From NCBI GenBank assembly GCA_942490945.1, contig CALNYZ010000017.1, positions 124,001 through 188,000 of the forward strand: a stretch of DNA of 64,000 nucleotides, given 5' to 3'. The DNA comes from CALNYZ01 sp942490945 (GTDB lineage: Bacteria > Pseudomonadota > Gammaproteobacteria > UBA6429 > Thiohalophilaceae). Position numbers and translations under genes: made by a program. Under the pieces are notes generated by a model, which worked only from the letters and a program-made list of their open reading frames with translations, was not told where the DNA came from and made no database searches. Below, one piece after another: positions 34,473 to 43,905 of the stretch; position 1 is the stretch's first letter; each line of letters starts with the position of its first letter.

Positions 34473-35417
34473 CTATTTTACGGCGGACAGGATATAACGA
34501 CGAGGGTCGACGGCACGATCATTATATAAAACTTCAAAGTGAACATGCGGCCCGGTTGAACGACCGGTAGTACCCATTTTAGTAACTACCTGACCTTTCT
34601 TGACGACTTCACCAACTTTCACCAGGTTCACCAGATTATGGCCATAACGTGTTGAGTATCCCTTGCCGTGATCGATTTCTACAAGATTTCCGTAGCCAGT
34701 ACGTTTACCCGAGTAAGTAACGACACCGGCAGCAACGCTAACCACATCGGAACCCAGTTTGCCGGCAAAATCGACACCTGAATGGTGTACGCGTCGACCA
34801 TTAAATGGATCGGTTCGCATCCCGAAGTAGGATGACAACCAGCCACGTGTGACCGGACGGCCTGCTGGCACCACTTCCGCTTGCAGATTGCGTGTCATCA
34901 TCATGGTTTCAAGTACGCTCAACTGTTGATCACGATCTTCAAGCTGTGCTGCCAAACCCTTGAGGTCCGCCATGAAATCATTCACTTCCATTGGATTCCC
35001 TTTACTATCAAGGGAAAGCGTAGGTAATACCGGACCACCTTGAGCGGGAGGTTGGCTAAAATCAAATTCGCCACGATCAAGTTTTGCCATACTTGTGAGA
35101 CGTTCACCCAGTGCGTCCAGACGAATCACATGCGCTTGTAATTTACCCAAACGTAACGCCAATGCATCCATGTTATCCTGTGCATTACGGGTAGCTTCGG
35201 CAATTTTTAAACGGTGGGCGTCAAGTTCTGTCTGATAGGCGAGTGTTAAATCGTCCGGATGAGCGATGGTGTTATCCGTGCCCCATTGATAACCTAGATA
35301 AACCAGACTGGCAGGTAGTATGAACAGAAAAGCCAAAGCGATAACAATCAGCTTTTGTGGATTTAACACCACAAGATCTGAACAGCCTTTTTTACGTCTT
35401 AGCAATACTATATTCAT
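34473..35417 (-). CDS. M23-family murein metallopeptidase
   Basis: 314 residues. One membrane segment (about 25-45) and a coiled-coil region (about 60-170) lead into a LytM/M23 domain. Zinc ligands are HHSGVDFAG and PHVHFEV, with the third histidine near GYSTRYGHN. The protein probably cuts peptidoglycan peptide cross-links or, if regulated by its coiled coil, acts in envelope growth. The position next to DUF721 and lpxC is conserved in gammaproteobacteria. Confidence 0.92.
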   Translation of the reverse strand: MNIVLLRRKKGCSDLVVLNPQKLIVIALAFLFILPASLVYLGYQWGTDNTIAHPDDLTLAYQTELDAHRLKIAEATRNAQDNMDALALRLGKLQAHVIRLDALGERLTSMAKLDRGEFDFSQPPAQGGPVLPTLSLDSKGNPMEVNDFMADLKGLAAQLEDRDQQLSVLETMMMTRNLQAEVVPAGRPVTRGWLSSYFGMRTDPFNGRRVHHSGVDFAGKLGSDVVSVAAGVVTYSGKRTGYGNLVEIDHGKGYSTRYGHNLVNLVKVGEVVKKGQVVTKMGTTGRSTGPHVHFEVLYNDRAVDPRRYILSAVK

Positions 35418-35546
35418 ATGCGCTTCTTCAACTGCTACTACTCTATAACGGTTATTGTCATATTACCTTTAAATATATTAGCATCTTATTGAAAATACTA
35501 CATTTTAGACAGATTCTCAATTATAACCTAAACATCAGATATTAGT

Positions 35547-35990
35547 ATGAAATTACCACAACATTTACACAAGATAATGCGTAATAAAAACTCCCAAGTT
35601 GCGGGCTTAGTCACACATGTAAAATATCTAACTAAACTTACCGAATCAATACAGTCGTTATTGTCTGATCCACTCTCATCACACGTACAAGTTGTCAATT
35701 ATCAACAAAATGTTCTGACAATTTCAGCCGATAGTCCGGTTTGGGCAGCCAGAATGCGTTACGCCATTCCCGAGTTGCGCCATAAACTCAAAATAAACTC
35801 AATGTTTCCAGGAAAAGTTACCGAGATAGTGGTTAAGATTACGCCTACCAGGCTATCTCCTTCCCTCGCACGTATGCCGTTACGCACAATTGACTCGACA
35901 AGCTTACTCTCGCTTGCGAATCAGGTTAGTGATGATAGCTTAAAACAAGCCTTACTCAGATTGGCCACACACACCCAGAAAATTAAGTAA
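35547..35990 (+). CDS. DUF721 (DciA-like) protein
   Basis: 147 residues. The DUF721 core is visible as LTKLTESIQSLLSDPLSSHVQVVNYQQNVLTISADSPVWAARMRYAIPELRHKL. DciA proteins of this family load the replicative helicase DnaB in bacteria lacking DnaC. The C-terminal 40 residues are polar. It is transcribed alone and divergently from the M23 gene, and converges with lpxC. Confidence 0.82.
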   Translation: MKLPQHLHKIMRNKNSQVAGLVTHVKYLTKLTESIQSLLSDPLSSHVQVVNYQQNVLTISADSPVWAARMRYAIPELRHKLKINSMFPGKVTEIVVKITPTRLSPSLARMPLRTIDSTSLLSLANQVSDDSLKQALLRLATHTQKIK

Positions 35991-36091
35991 ATTATTGTTT
36001 ATTAATATAATTCGTACATTTAATGGTGATATTAGCCTTAGTCTATAGCTAAATGCAATAGATCGATTGAGGGTATTAAATAAAATTTTAA

Positions 36092-37003
36092 TTAGGTGGC
36101 ATGCACTGGCTGTACAAACGAGATCGGCGCCTTTTCGGGGTCGTCAAATGTGACTTGTTCCCAGGCATCTTCTTGTTCCAACAAGGTGCACAGCAGACGA
36201 TTGTTCAGTGCATGACCTGATTTGTGACCGGTGAAAGCACCGATAAGGCTATGCCCTAACAAATACAAGTCGCCAATCGAATCAAGAATCTTGTGCTTAA
36301 CGAATTCGTCGACATAACGTAGACCATCTTCATTCAGAACCCGGTAATCATCCATGACTATAGCGTTATCGAGGCTACCGCCCAGAGCCAAATTGTTTGC
36401 CCTAAGTTGCTCAATTTGATTCATAAATCCAAAAGTGCGCGCACGACTCACTTCTTTCACAAAAGAGGTGGTTGAAAAGTCGATTTCTGCAGTCTGGTGA
36501 GATTCCTTAAATGCAGGATGATCAAAGTCAATGGTGAAACCTACCTTGAATCCATTAAATGGCGTGAATTTTACCCATTTTTCACCATCATCCAGACGCA
36601 CTTCTCGCTTGATGCGTATGAACCGTTTTGGTGCATTTTGTTCTTCAATTCCGGCCGATTGAATCAAAAAGACAAAAGGTCCAGCACTGCCGTCCATGAT
36701 AGGCACTTCTGATGCATTGAGATCAATATAGGCATTATCAATACCTAGCCCGGCCATGGCAGATAGCAAATGTTCGACCGTAGAGATCCGAACATTGTCA
36801 TGAATAAGGGTCGTTGAAAGTGTTGTGTCACCTACATTTTGCGGTTTTGCAGGGATTTCAATGGGTTCATCAAAATCTACTCGTCGAAATATAATCCCGG
36901 TATCCGGCGCGGCGGGCCGTAATGTTAGATATACTTTTTGACCTGTATGTAAACCTACACCTGTAGCACGAATTATATTTTTTAGAGTGCGTTGTTTTAT
37001 CAA
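36092..37003 (-). CDS. lpxC: UDP-3-O-acyl-N-acetylglucosamine deacetylase LpxC
   Basis: 303 residues beginning MIKQRTLKNIIRATGVGLHTG. The first codon is TTG (37001-37003), preceded by GGGGA seven bases upstream; no in-frame ATG is available. Zinc ligands are STVEHLLSAMAGLGIDN and KHKILDSIGDLYLLG, with a catalytic histidine in FTGHKSGHALNN. It catalyses the committed step of lipid A synthesis. It ends the dcw cluster, separated from ftsZ by 316 bases. Confidence 0.96.
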   Translation of the reverse strand: MIKQRTLKNIIRATGVGLHTGQKVYLTLRPAAPDTGIIFRRVDFDEPIEIPAKPQNVGDTTLSTTLIHDNVRISTVEHLLSAMAGLGIDNAYIDLNASEVPIMDGSAGPFVFLIQSAGIEEQNAPKRFIRIKREVRLDDGEKWVKFTPFNGFKVGFTIDFDHPAFKESHQTAEIDFSTTSFVKEVSRARTFGFMNQIEQLRANNLALGGSLDNAIVMDDYRVLNEDGLRYVDEFVKHKILDSIGDLYLLGHSLIGAFTGHKSGHALNNRLLCTLLEQEDAWEQVTFDDPEKAPISFVQPVHAT

Positions 37004-37319
37004 TGCATTATCCCCTGATTTTTCTAGGATGAAACTGAATTACTTCTCTTAAACACAAAGCAAAAATCGAGCCATAACTATAGACTTTGAATTAACAAAG
37101 TTATTGCAATTTTACCCGCTTACTGCCTAACCGCCGAATCATAGTACAAATAGGCTAAATTCAGCAACTTACATTTTCACGTTTACTTAGCGTCGAGTAC
37201 GTGAAAAACTTAAATAAATCAGGTCAATAATAGAGTATAAGTTCAACTCATGCCCCTAATTAGTTCATTTAGTTACAATTTGTTACAAATAAGTATCCAT
37301 TAATATAGTCCATCCTGAT
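37004..37319 (-). other. ftsZ-lpxC intergenic region
   Basis: 316 AT-rich bases without a gene. It contains a long hairpin at 37174-37207 (listed separately), an 18-bp inverted repeat ACTTTG-N6-CAAAGT (37084-37101) about 80 bases before lpxC, and the lpxC ribosome site. An lpxC promoter is expected, but I could not choose a single -35/-10 pair. Confidence 0.6.
37174..37207. other. Hairpin between ftsZ and lpxC
   Basis: TTTTCACG (37174-37181) pairs with CGTGAAAA (37200-37207); after a two-base bulge, TACT pairs with AGTA, leaving an eight-base loop. No U-run follows on the leftward transcript, so this may be a processing or partial termination signal rather than a simple terminator. Confidence 0.5.
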
Positions 37320-38468
37320 TTAGTCGGCCTGACGGCGTAAAAAAGCCGGAATATCCAGATATTCCAGATTTGCTTCTGCCGCATTCCCGGCCCGTCCTGC
37401 CGAAGTTGCCGCTTTGTTACGTATCACGGTAGGGCGATCCAACTGATCATAATTCACCTCGCCGGTATTGGTGCGATCAACAACAAGTTTTGGTTTATCT
37501 GCCAAATCGGCAACATTACCCAGACCTGTTGCAACAACCGTCACGCGCATTTCACCGCTCAGATCAGGATCGATAACCGTACCAACAACAACAGTCGCAT
37601 TCTCGGATGCAAACTCCTTGACTGTATTGCCGACTTCTTCAAACTCACCGATCGACATGTCCAGCCCGGCTGTTACATTCACCAGGATGCCGCGCGCACC
37701 GGCAAGATTCACATCTTCCAGTAGCGGACTTGCGATGGCTGCTTCGGCTGCTTCTCTGGCACGATTCTCACCCACTGCACGACCAGAACCCATCATTGCC
37801 ATACCCATCTCGGACATTACCGTGCGAACATCAGCAAAGTCGACGTTGATCAAACCTGGTCGCGTAATCAGTTCGGCAATTCCTTGCACTGCACCTAACA
37901 GAACATCATTCGCCGCCTTGAATGCATCGAGTAAACTGATATTTTTTCCAAGCACGCTTAACAACTTTTCATTCGGAATTGTTATTAATGAATCTACGTA
38001 TTTCTTCAGTTCATCAATACCGTCTGTTGCAACCTTGTTTCGCTTTGCGCCTTCAAACGGAAATGGCCGGGTCACAACGGCAACGGTCAAAATGCCCATT
38101 TCTTTTGCAATTTGCGCAACAATCGGTGCACCACCTGTGCCAGTACCACCACCCATGCCGGCAGTGATAAATACCATGTCCGCACCTTCCAGCACTTCCT
38201 GTATACGATCACGATCTTCCAGTGCAGACTGCCTGCCAATTTCAGGATTGGCACCAGCACCCAGTCCCTTGGTGATACTACCACCCAGTTGCAGAACTGT
38301 TTTTGTTGAAGCATTTTTTAATGCCTGTGCATCCGTGTTGGCACAAACAAAGTCAACGCCTTCGATATTCTTGGATACCATGTGTTCGACTGCATTACCA
38401 CCGCCGCCGCCAACACCGATTACTTTGATTACCGCATTTTGACTATAAGTGTCCATCAGTTCAAACAT
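37320..38468 (-). CDS. ftsZ: Cell division protein FtsZ
   Basis: 382 residues from the ATG at 38468 (MFELMDTYSQNAV), chosen because AGGAGG is six bases upstream; the ATG just before it is also possible. The GTPase core has GVGGGGGNAVEHM, FVCANTDAQAL, the tubulin signature GGGTGTGGAP and the synergy-loop region NVDFADVRTVM. A flexible linker ends in the C-terminal peptide LDIPAFLRRQ, which binds FtsA, ZipA and ZapD. It forms the division ring. Confidence 0.97.
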   Translation of the reverse strand: MFELMDTYSQNAVIKVIGVGGGGGNAVEHMVSKNIEGVDFVCANTDAQALKNASTKTVLQLGGSITKGLGAGANPEIGRQSALEDRDRIQEVLEGADMVFITAGMGGGTGTGGAPIVAQIAKEMGILTVAVVTRPFPFEGAKRNKVATDGIDELKKYVDSLITIPNEKLLSVLGKNISLLDAFKAANDVLLGAVQGIAELITRPGLINVDFADVRTVMSEMGMAMMGSGRAVGENRAREAAEAAIASPLLEDVNLAGARGILVNVTAGLDMSIGEFEEVGNTVKEFASENATVVVGTVIDPDLSGEMRVTVVATGLGNVADLADKPKLVVDRTNTGEVNYDQLDRPTVIRNKAATSAGRAGNAAEANLEYLDIPAFLRRQAD

Positions 38469-38525
38469 CATAAACCTCCTCACTGCGAACAGTGTTGTTG
38501 TGAAATATAAATAATTTAACCACTT

Positions 38526-39761
38526 CTAAAAATTTCCTTGAAACCAGCTTTTCATTCGATTCAGGACTGCATTGAGTCCTGAACCCATACGTGCTTCAAC
38601 ATCGCGTAAAGCGCGATTTTGATAACCAAATAACAATAAACCTACGCCTGTGGCATAAATCGGGTTACGTACCACATCAACCAGTCCGCCAATGTATTGC
38701 GGTACACCCAATCGGACAGGCATATGAAAAATTTCTTCCGCCAAATCAATTGCACCTTCCATTTTTGAACTGCCACCCGTCAGCACGATGCCAGCGGCAC
38801 AGAGATCTTCAAAACCACTACGACGCAATTCAGCCTGAACCAGGGTAAACAGTTCTTCATAGCGCGGCTCGACTACTTCAGCCAGCGTTTGTCTCGCCAA
38901 CCGCCTGTCGGGACGATCACCAACACTGGGTACTTCGATAGTTTCTTCCGGGCTGGCAAGTTGCGTCAGTGCACACGCATATTTGAGTTTGATTTCTTCT
39001 GCGTATTGCGTGGGTGTACGAAGTGCCACAGCGATATCATTTGTCACCTGATCGCCGGCGATCGGAATCACCGCGGTATGGCGAATGGCACCTTCGGTAA
39101 AGACCGCGATATCGGTTGTACCGCCACCGATATCGACCAGACACACACCCAGTTCTTTTTCATCATCCGTCAGCACGGCAGTACTTGAGGCAAGTTGTTC
39201 GAGAATAATATCATCAACTTCCAGACCGCAGCGTCGGACACATTTGATAATGTTTTGCGCTGCACTGACTGCACCTGTAACCATATGCACCTTGGCTTCA
39301 AGACGAACACCTGACATGCCAATTGGTTCACGAATACTTTCCTGATTATCAATAATGAATTCTTGCGGCAGTATATGCAGTATTTTTTGATCAGCCGGAA
39401 TTGCAACCGCACGTGCTGCATCAATGACACGTTCGACATCTGCGTTTGAAACTTCCTTGTCACGAATCGCAACAATGCCATGCGAATTCAGGCTGCGAAT
39501 ATGACTTCCTGCTATACCCGCATATACCGAATGAATCTGACATCCAGCCATCAGTTCTGCTTCTTCGACTGCACGCTGAATTGATTGCACAGTTGACTCG
39601 ATGTTGACGACCACACCTTTTTTTAGTCCTCTTGATGGATGTGATCCAATGCCAATCACTTCGATTTCGTTTTCCGGGGTAACTTCACCAACGATGGCGA
39701 CAACTTTTGAAGTGCCAATATCCAGACCAACAATTAAACTTTTTTCTGATTTTTTAGACAT
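38526..39761 (-). CDS. ftsA: Cell division protein FtsA
   Basis: 411 residues from the ATG at 39761, which overlaps the end of ftsQ by eight bases and has GAGAG upstream; a longer frame to 39788 is unlikely. The actin-like fold shows VGLDIGTSKVVAIVGE, LVDIGGGTTDIAVF and a VLTGGSSKMEGAIDLAEEIF nucleotide pocket. The C-terminal amphipathic helix (LNRMKSWFQGNF) tethers FtsZ filaments to the membrane. Confidence 0.97.
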   Translation of the reverse strand: MSKKSEKSLIVGLDIGTSKVVAIVGEVTPENEIEVIGIGSHPSRGLKKGVVVNIESTVQSIQRAVEEAELMAGCQIHSVYAGIAGSHIRSLNSHGIVAIRDKEVSNADVERVIDAARAVAIPADQKILHILPQEFIIDNQESIREPIGMSGVRLEAKVHMVTGAVSAAQNIIKCVRRCGLEVDDIILEQLASSTAVLTDDEKELGVCLVDIGGGTTDIAVFTEGAIRHTAVIPIAGDQVTNDIAVALRTPTQYAEEIKLKYACALTQLASPEETIEVPSVGDRPDRRLARQTLAEVVEPRYEELFTLVQAELRRSGFEDLCAAGIVLTGGSSKMEGAIDLAEEIFHMPVRLGVPQYIGGLVDVVRNPIYATGVGLLLFGYQNRALRDVEARMGSGLNAVLNRMKSWFQGNF

Positions 39762-40563
39762 GACCCGACTCTCTGTTAACTTGCGCAATGTTTTTTCGAC
39801 TTACGTCTGCAGGTTTATGCCCAGCTTTCCATTCAACACTAAATCCATTTGTATATCTCATATCGATTGAAGAAATAGACTCGTTATTAATTTTCAGATT
39901 GTTTTCATATATTTTTGCAAATCGATTCAGGCGATATAACTTGTTCTCATTACCAAGCACCAGATTAAACTGGTTATTTAGTCTGTAACGTAATGCCTGA
40001 CGGTTAGAATACGTTACACGCGTGACCTCCAATCCCATATTCTTCAACATCGCGACCGAATCAAAATAATAATTCAGGCAGGATTTAATCTGTGCTACTG
40101 ACACATCAAAAATCACCATGTTCTTCGGCAAACTATCTGTTTGATCTGGATGAAATACCTCGCCTGTACTGTCAACGACGCCACCGGATTGCAGAATAGC
40201 GATCGGTTTACGCTCTATGACGGATATATTTAAAGTACCGGGCCAGACACGTTTAATTGACGCATGTTTTACCCAGGCTAATGATTCGATCTGTTTTTTT
40301 ACTTTTGCGACATCGATTGTGAAAAATCCTTTTTTATCCACTTTCTCAATCGCCGTATTCAACATATCTTCCGTAACATAAACAAAGCTGCCTTGTGCAC
40401 GAACAGTATCAATCGGGAAAAATTCCTTGTTCTTTAATGTATAACTTGTCAGCAGCGCGACAGTTACAAAAACAGTAACCGCCAGAATTGTAACTACTCG
40501 TGCCTTTGATACATGGAAGTTGGCATTATCGCGTACGACGGCTTGTTTGTTCTTTTTAAACAT
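39754..40563 (-). CDS. ftsQ: Cell division protein FtsQ
   Basis: 269 residues. A short cytoplasmic tail and one membrane helix (about 25-47) are followed by a POTRA domain (FFPIDTVRAQGSFVYVTEDMLNTAIEKV) and the beta domain ending near FSVEWKAGH. FtsQ connects early and late divisome proteins through FtsB and FtsL. It overlaps ddl by eight bases and ftsA by eight bases. Confidence 0.95.
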   Translation of the reverse strand: MFKKNKQAVVRDNANFHVSKARVVTILAVTVFVTVALLTSYTLKNKEFFPIDTVRAQGSFVYVTEDMLNTAIEKVDKKGFFTIDVAKVKKQIESLAWVKHASIKRVWPGTLNISVIERKPIAILQSGGVVDSTGEVFHPDQTDSLPKNMVIFDVSVAQIKSCLNYYFDSVAMLKNMGLEVTRVTYSNRQALRYRLNNQFNLVLGNENKLYRLNRFAKIYENNLKINNESISSIDMRYTNGFSVEWKAGHKPADVSRKNIAQVNRESGHV

Positions 40564-41530
40564 TCGCCGCCTCCGTTTTCACAACAGAAGTGAATTCAGC
40601 TGATAAAACCAGTATGCTCAGGACCAGCTCGCTAAAACTGTAACCAGCCACCCTGGCTGCCATAGGCACAAGGCTGTGATCTGTCATGCCAGGAACGGTA
40701 TTCAACTCGATTATCCAGGGATGATTTTTCTCGTCAGTCAAGATATCAACGCGTCCCCAACCTGCTGCACCGAGAGCATTAAATGCCGCCAAGGCCAGTC
40801 TTTGTAATTGGCTTTCTTGCTCAACCGTCAAACCAGCAGGACAATGATATTTTGTTGTCGTAGCCTTGTACTTCGCATCAAAATCATAAAATACATTTGG
40901 CGACTCAAGACGAATGACGGGCAAAATTTCATTTCCCAGAATTGAAACTGTGTATTCTTGTCCCTGAATCCATTGTTCAGCCAGTACGTCACCGTCGTAT
41001 TTGGCTGCGTCATTAAACGCGCTTGATAATTGATCCGTTTCAATTACTTTTGTCATACCAATACTGGAGCCTTCCAGTGCCGGTTTGACCATTATTGGCA
41101 ATCCCAGTGTTGCGGTGACATAGTCTGGATCGAAATCTTCCGTCAAAACGAGGTATTGCGGTGTTGGCAACCCGGAGGCCTGCAGGACTTTTTTGGTTCG
41201 TAACTTGTCCATTGCCAGAGCAGAACCCAGCACGCCACTTCCGGTATAAGGAATACCGGCAAGCTCCAGAACTGACTGAATCACACCGTCTTCGCCACCC
41301 CGACCATGCAGGGCAATAAATGCACGATCAAATTCCGGGTTGGATACAACATTCAATATATTTTCTTTTGTAATATCAACAAGCATTGCATCAACACCAG
41401 CTTCGATTAATCCGGCATAAACCGCCTGACCACTTTGCAGGGAAATTTCGCGCTCGGCAGACCAGCCACCCATCAAGACAGCTACCTTGCCCAGCTTGTT
41501 AATCATTGTCTGTGTAATATTATTTTTCAT
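40556..41530 (-). CDS. ddl: D-alanine--D-alanine ligase
   Basis: 324 residues from the ATG at 41530, overlapping murB by 11 bases; a further ATG at 41506 is also possible. The ATP-grasp ligase motifs are KVAVLMGGWSAEREISL, HGRGGEDGVIQSVLELAGIPYTGS, KPALEGSSIGMTKV and ELNTVPGMTDHSLVP, with the end of the omega loop KYHCPAGL. It makes the D-Ala-D-Ala dipeptide added by MurF, encoded at 48685. Confidence 0.95.
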   Translation of the reverse strand: MKNNITQTMINKLGKVAVLMGGWSAEREISLQSGQAVYAGLIEAGVDAMLVDITKENILNVVSNPEFDRAFIALHGRGGEDGVIQSVLELAGIPYTGSGVLGSALAMDKLRTKKVLQASGLPTPQYLVLTEDFDPDYVTATLGLPIMVKPALEGSSIGMTKVIETDQLSSAFNDAAKYDGDVLAEQWIQGQEYTVSILGNEILPVIRLESPNVFYDFDAKYKATTTKYHCPAGLTVEQESQLQRLALAAFNALGAAGWGRVDILTDEKNHPWIIELNTVPGMTDHSLVPMAARVAGYSFSELVLSILVLSAEFTSVVKTEAANV

Positions 41531-42416
41531 TACCAATAATCTTGACTTCTGTTTGCAACTCAATATTCATCTGTTGTTTAACTTCATTCTTAACAAAGTT
41601 AATAAGGCTTTCGATATCATTTGCCGTAGCCGTTCCTGTATTGACGATAAAATTGGCATGCTTTTCAGAAACACTCGCACCACCGATGCAGTACCCTTTC
41701 AATCCGCACTGCTCAATCAATCGCGCCGCATAATCATTTTCTGGATTACGAAATACGGAACCTGCATTCGGCATCTGTGTCGGTTGTGTACTTGCGCGCC
41801 GCGCCAGGTAATCCTTCATCTTTTGCTCGCTGACTTTTCGCTCGCCATCATCCAGAACAAAACGTGCAGCGATGAAATATTCATTAAAATCTGATTTAAC
41901 TGTTCGGTATGCAACGTGGAATTCATTTTTATTTCGCACATGCAGCTCCCCTGCATGATCAATTGTTGTCACTTCTGTTACGTAATCCCATGTTTCATTT
42001 CCCATCGCGCCGGCGTTCATCGCCAGGGCACCACCGATGCTGCCTGGTATGCCGCACAAGAATTCCAGTCCGGCGAGATTATTTTTTACCGACTGACGGG
42101 CAAGCTTGGGACTGGCTACACCTGTCTCGCAGTAAATTTCATTAGCAGAAGTAAATTCAATTGAATTGAGGATTCCGGAAACATTTATCACCACGCCGTC
42201 AATTCCACCATCACGTACAAGCAGATTGCTGCCCAGACCAATCCATGTGATAGCCATATTCTTTTCAAGCGAACGCAGGTAGTTTTGCAAATCAACAAGA
42301 CTGGCGGGCTGGTAATAATATTCAGCAGGACCACCCACACGCCAGGACGTATGCTTTGACATTGGTTCATTTTGTTTCAATGTACCTTGCCGCTCTGTGA
42401 ATTTACTTTTTGTCAT
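41520..42416 (-). CDS. murB: UDP-N-acetylenolpyruvoylglucosamine reductase MurB
   Basis: 298 residues from the ATG at 42416, preceded by TAAGGTGA at about 11 bases; ATG codons at 42440/42443 that overlap the murC stop are alternatives. FAD-binding and type I MurB features: NEPMSKHTSWRVGGPAEYYY, GLGSNLLVRDGGIDGVVI, GIPGSIGGALAMNAGAMG, and MPNAGSVFRNPE with the catalytic serine. It reduces the enolpyruvyl group to form UDP-MurNAc. Confidence 0.94.
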   Translation of the reverse strand: MTKSKFTERQGTLKQNEPMSKHTSWRVGGPAEYYYQPASLVDLQNYLRSLEKNMAITWIGLGSNLLVRDGGIDGVVINVSGILNSIEFTSANEIYCETGVASPKLARQSVKNNLAGLEFLCGIPGSIGGALAMNAGAMGNETWDYVTEVTTIDHAGELHVRNKNEFHVAYRTVKSDFNEYFIAARFVLDDGERKVSEQKMKDYLARRASTQPTQMPNAGSVFRNPENDYAARLIEQCGLKGYCIGGASVSEKHANFIVNTGTATANDIESLINFVKNEVKQQMNIELQTEVKIIGNEK

Positions 42417-42432
42417 TGCCTGCACAGTCACC

Positions 42433-43905
42433 TTAAACATCATCCCGTTGGTTAATTTTGTATAAATCAACTTCCAGACTTGCTGCCAGCATTCCAATAT
42501 TACCTGCGCCTTGTGTTACCAGTATGTCGTCGTTAACCAACTGGTCATTCAATGTGCCTGTCAGCTCATTAATTTCCTGTACAAAAATCGGGTCAACTTT
42601 GCCACGGTTTCGAATCGCACGTGCAAGGGTTCTGCTATCAGCACCTGTAATTGGTGTTTCGCCTGCGCTGTAAACTTCCAACAGTATCAACACATCAACT
42701 TCAGACAGGACCTGACTGAAGTCTTCAAACAAATCCCGCGTACGCGTATAACGGTGAGGCTGAAAAACCATAACGAGTCGTTTATCAGGCCAGCCAGCAC
42801 GAATAGCTGCAATGGTTGCCTGTATTTCTCGCGGATGATGCCCGTAATCATCAACATGCATCACGGTACCAGCCTTGCATGCAAGCGCTTCATTGGTCTG
42901 GAATCGTCTGCCTATGCCGGCAAATTTATCGAACGCATTGACAATGGCAGATTCACTTACGCCTATTTCAGTGGCAACAGCGATTGCCGCAAGTGCGTTC
43001 AATACATTATGACGTCCGGGCATATTCAAATTTATATGCAACTTTTTACCAGTACTTTTAAAAACTGTATCAAACCCGGATTTGTTTTGGTGCTGCGTAA
43101 CATTTTCTGCATAAATATCAGCATCAGATGAAAATCCGTATGTCAGTGTCGGGCGAATGATTTTGGGTAATAATTCCTTAACTACATCATCATCAATACA
43201 CAAAATTGCAAGACCATAAAATGGCAGGTGATGCAGGAATTCAATAAATGTATTTTTGAGAACTTCAAAATCACCATCATACGTCTCCATATGATCCGCA
43301 TCGATATTTGTCACTATCGCCATCATCGGCTGCAAGTGCATAAATGATGCATCGCTTTCATCTGCCTCTGCGACAAGGTAATGACTCTCACCCAGTTTCG
43401 CATGTGTTCCGGTACTGTTCAGCCGACCGCCAATGACAAAAGTTGGGTCAATGCCTCCTTCAGCCAGTACACTCGCAATCAGACTGGTTGTGGTTGTTTT
43501 ACCGTGTGTACCCGCAACGGCAATGCCATATCGGAAGCGCATTAACTCGGCCAGCATTTCAGCTCTTGGAACCACGGGGATACGAAGGCTATGCGCTTCC
43601 TGTACCTCTGGATTGTCTTCTTTAACTGCGCTTGACGTCACCACGACATCTACAGACTTAACGTTTTCACTTGCATGGCCCATGAATATTTTGGCACCGG
43701 ATTTTGACAACCGTTCTGTGGCAACATTTTTATTCAGGTCTGAGCCAGACACTTCATAACCCAGATTAAGTAACACTTCTGCAATACCACTCATACCAAC
43801 ACCGCCGATACCCACAAAATGTATTCGTCGGATTCTGCCCATCGCCAGTTGTGACATCTGTACTTTTGTCGTCACAGTTTCCTGCATTGTTTCACGCTTA
43901 ACCAT
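42433..43905 (-). CDS. murC: UDP-N-acetylmuramate--L-alanine ligase MurC
   Basis: 490 residues from the ATG at 43905, overlapping murG by eight bases with CAGGG upstream; a longer frame reaches 43959 inside murG. Motifs are IHFVGIGGVGMSGIAEVLLNLG, AVAGTHGKTTTTSL (P-loop), EADESDASFMHL, GRHNVLNALAAIA and VDDYGHHPREI. It adds L-Ala to UDP-MurNAc, the first amino acid of the stem peptide. Confidence 0.96.
   Translation of the reverse strand: MVKRETMQETVTTKVQMSQLAMGRIRRIHFVGIGGVGMSGIAEVLLNLGYEVSGSDLNKNVATERLSKSGAKIFMGHASENVKSVDVVVTSSAVKEDNPEVQEAHSLRIPVVPRAEMLAELMRFRYGIAVAGTHGKTTTTSLIASVLAEGGIDPTFVIGGRLNSTGTHAKLGESHYLVAEADESDASFMHLQPMMAIVTNIDADHMETYDGDFEVLKNTFIEFLHHLPFYGLAILCIDDDVVKELLPKIIRPTLTYGFSSDADIYAENVTQHQNKSGFDTVFKSTGKKLHINLNMPGRHNVLNALAAIAVATEIGVSESAIVNAFDKFAGIGRRFQTNEALACKAGTVMHVDDYGHHPREIQATIAAIRAGWPDKRLVMVFQPHRYTRTRDLFEDFSQVLSEVDVLILLEVYSAGETPITGADSRTLARAIRNRGKVDPIFVQEINELTGTLNDQLVNDDILVTQGAGNIGMLAASLEVDLYKINQRDDV

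Noticed and set aside
37468..38442. A 324-codon open frame antisense to ftsZ
   Set aside because: It is a shadow of the biased ftsZ codon use, with low-complexity Ser/Thr/Pro sequence and no start signal.
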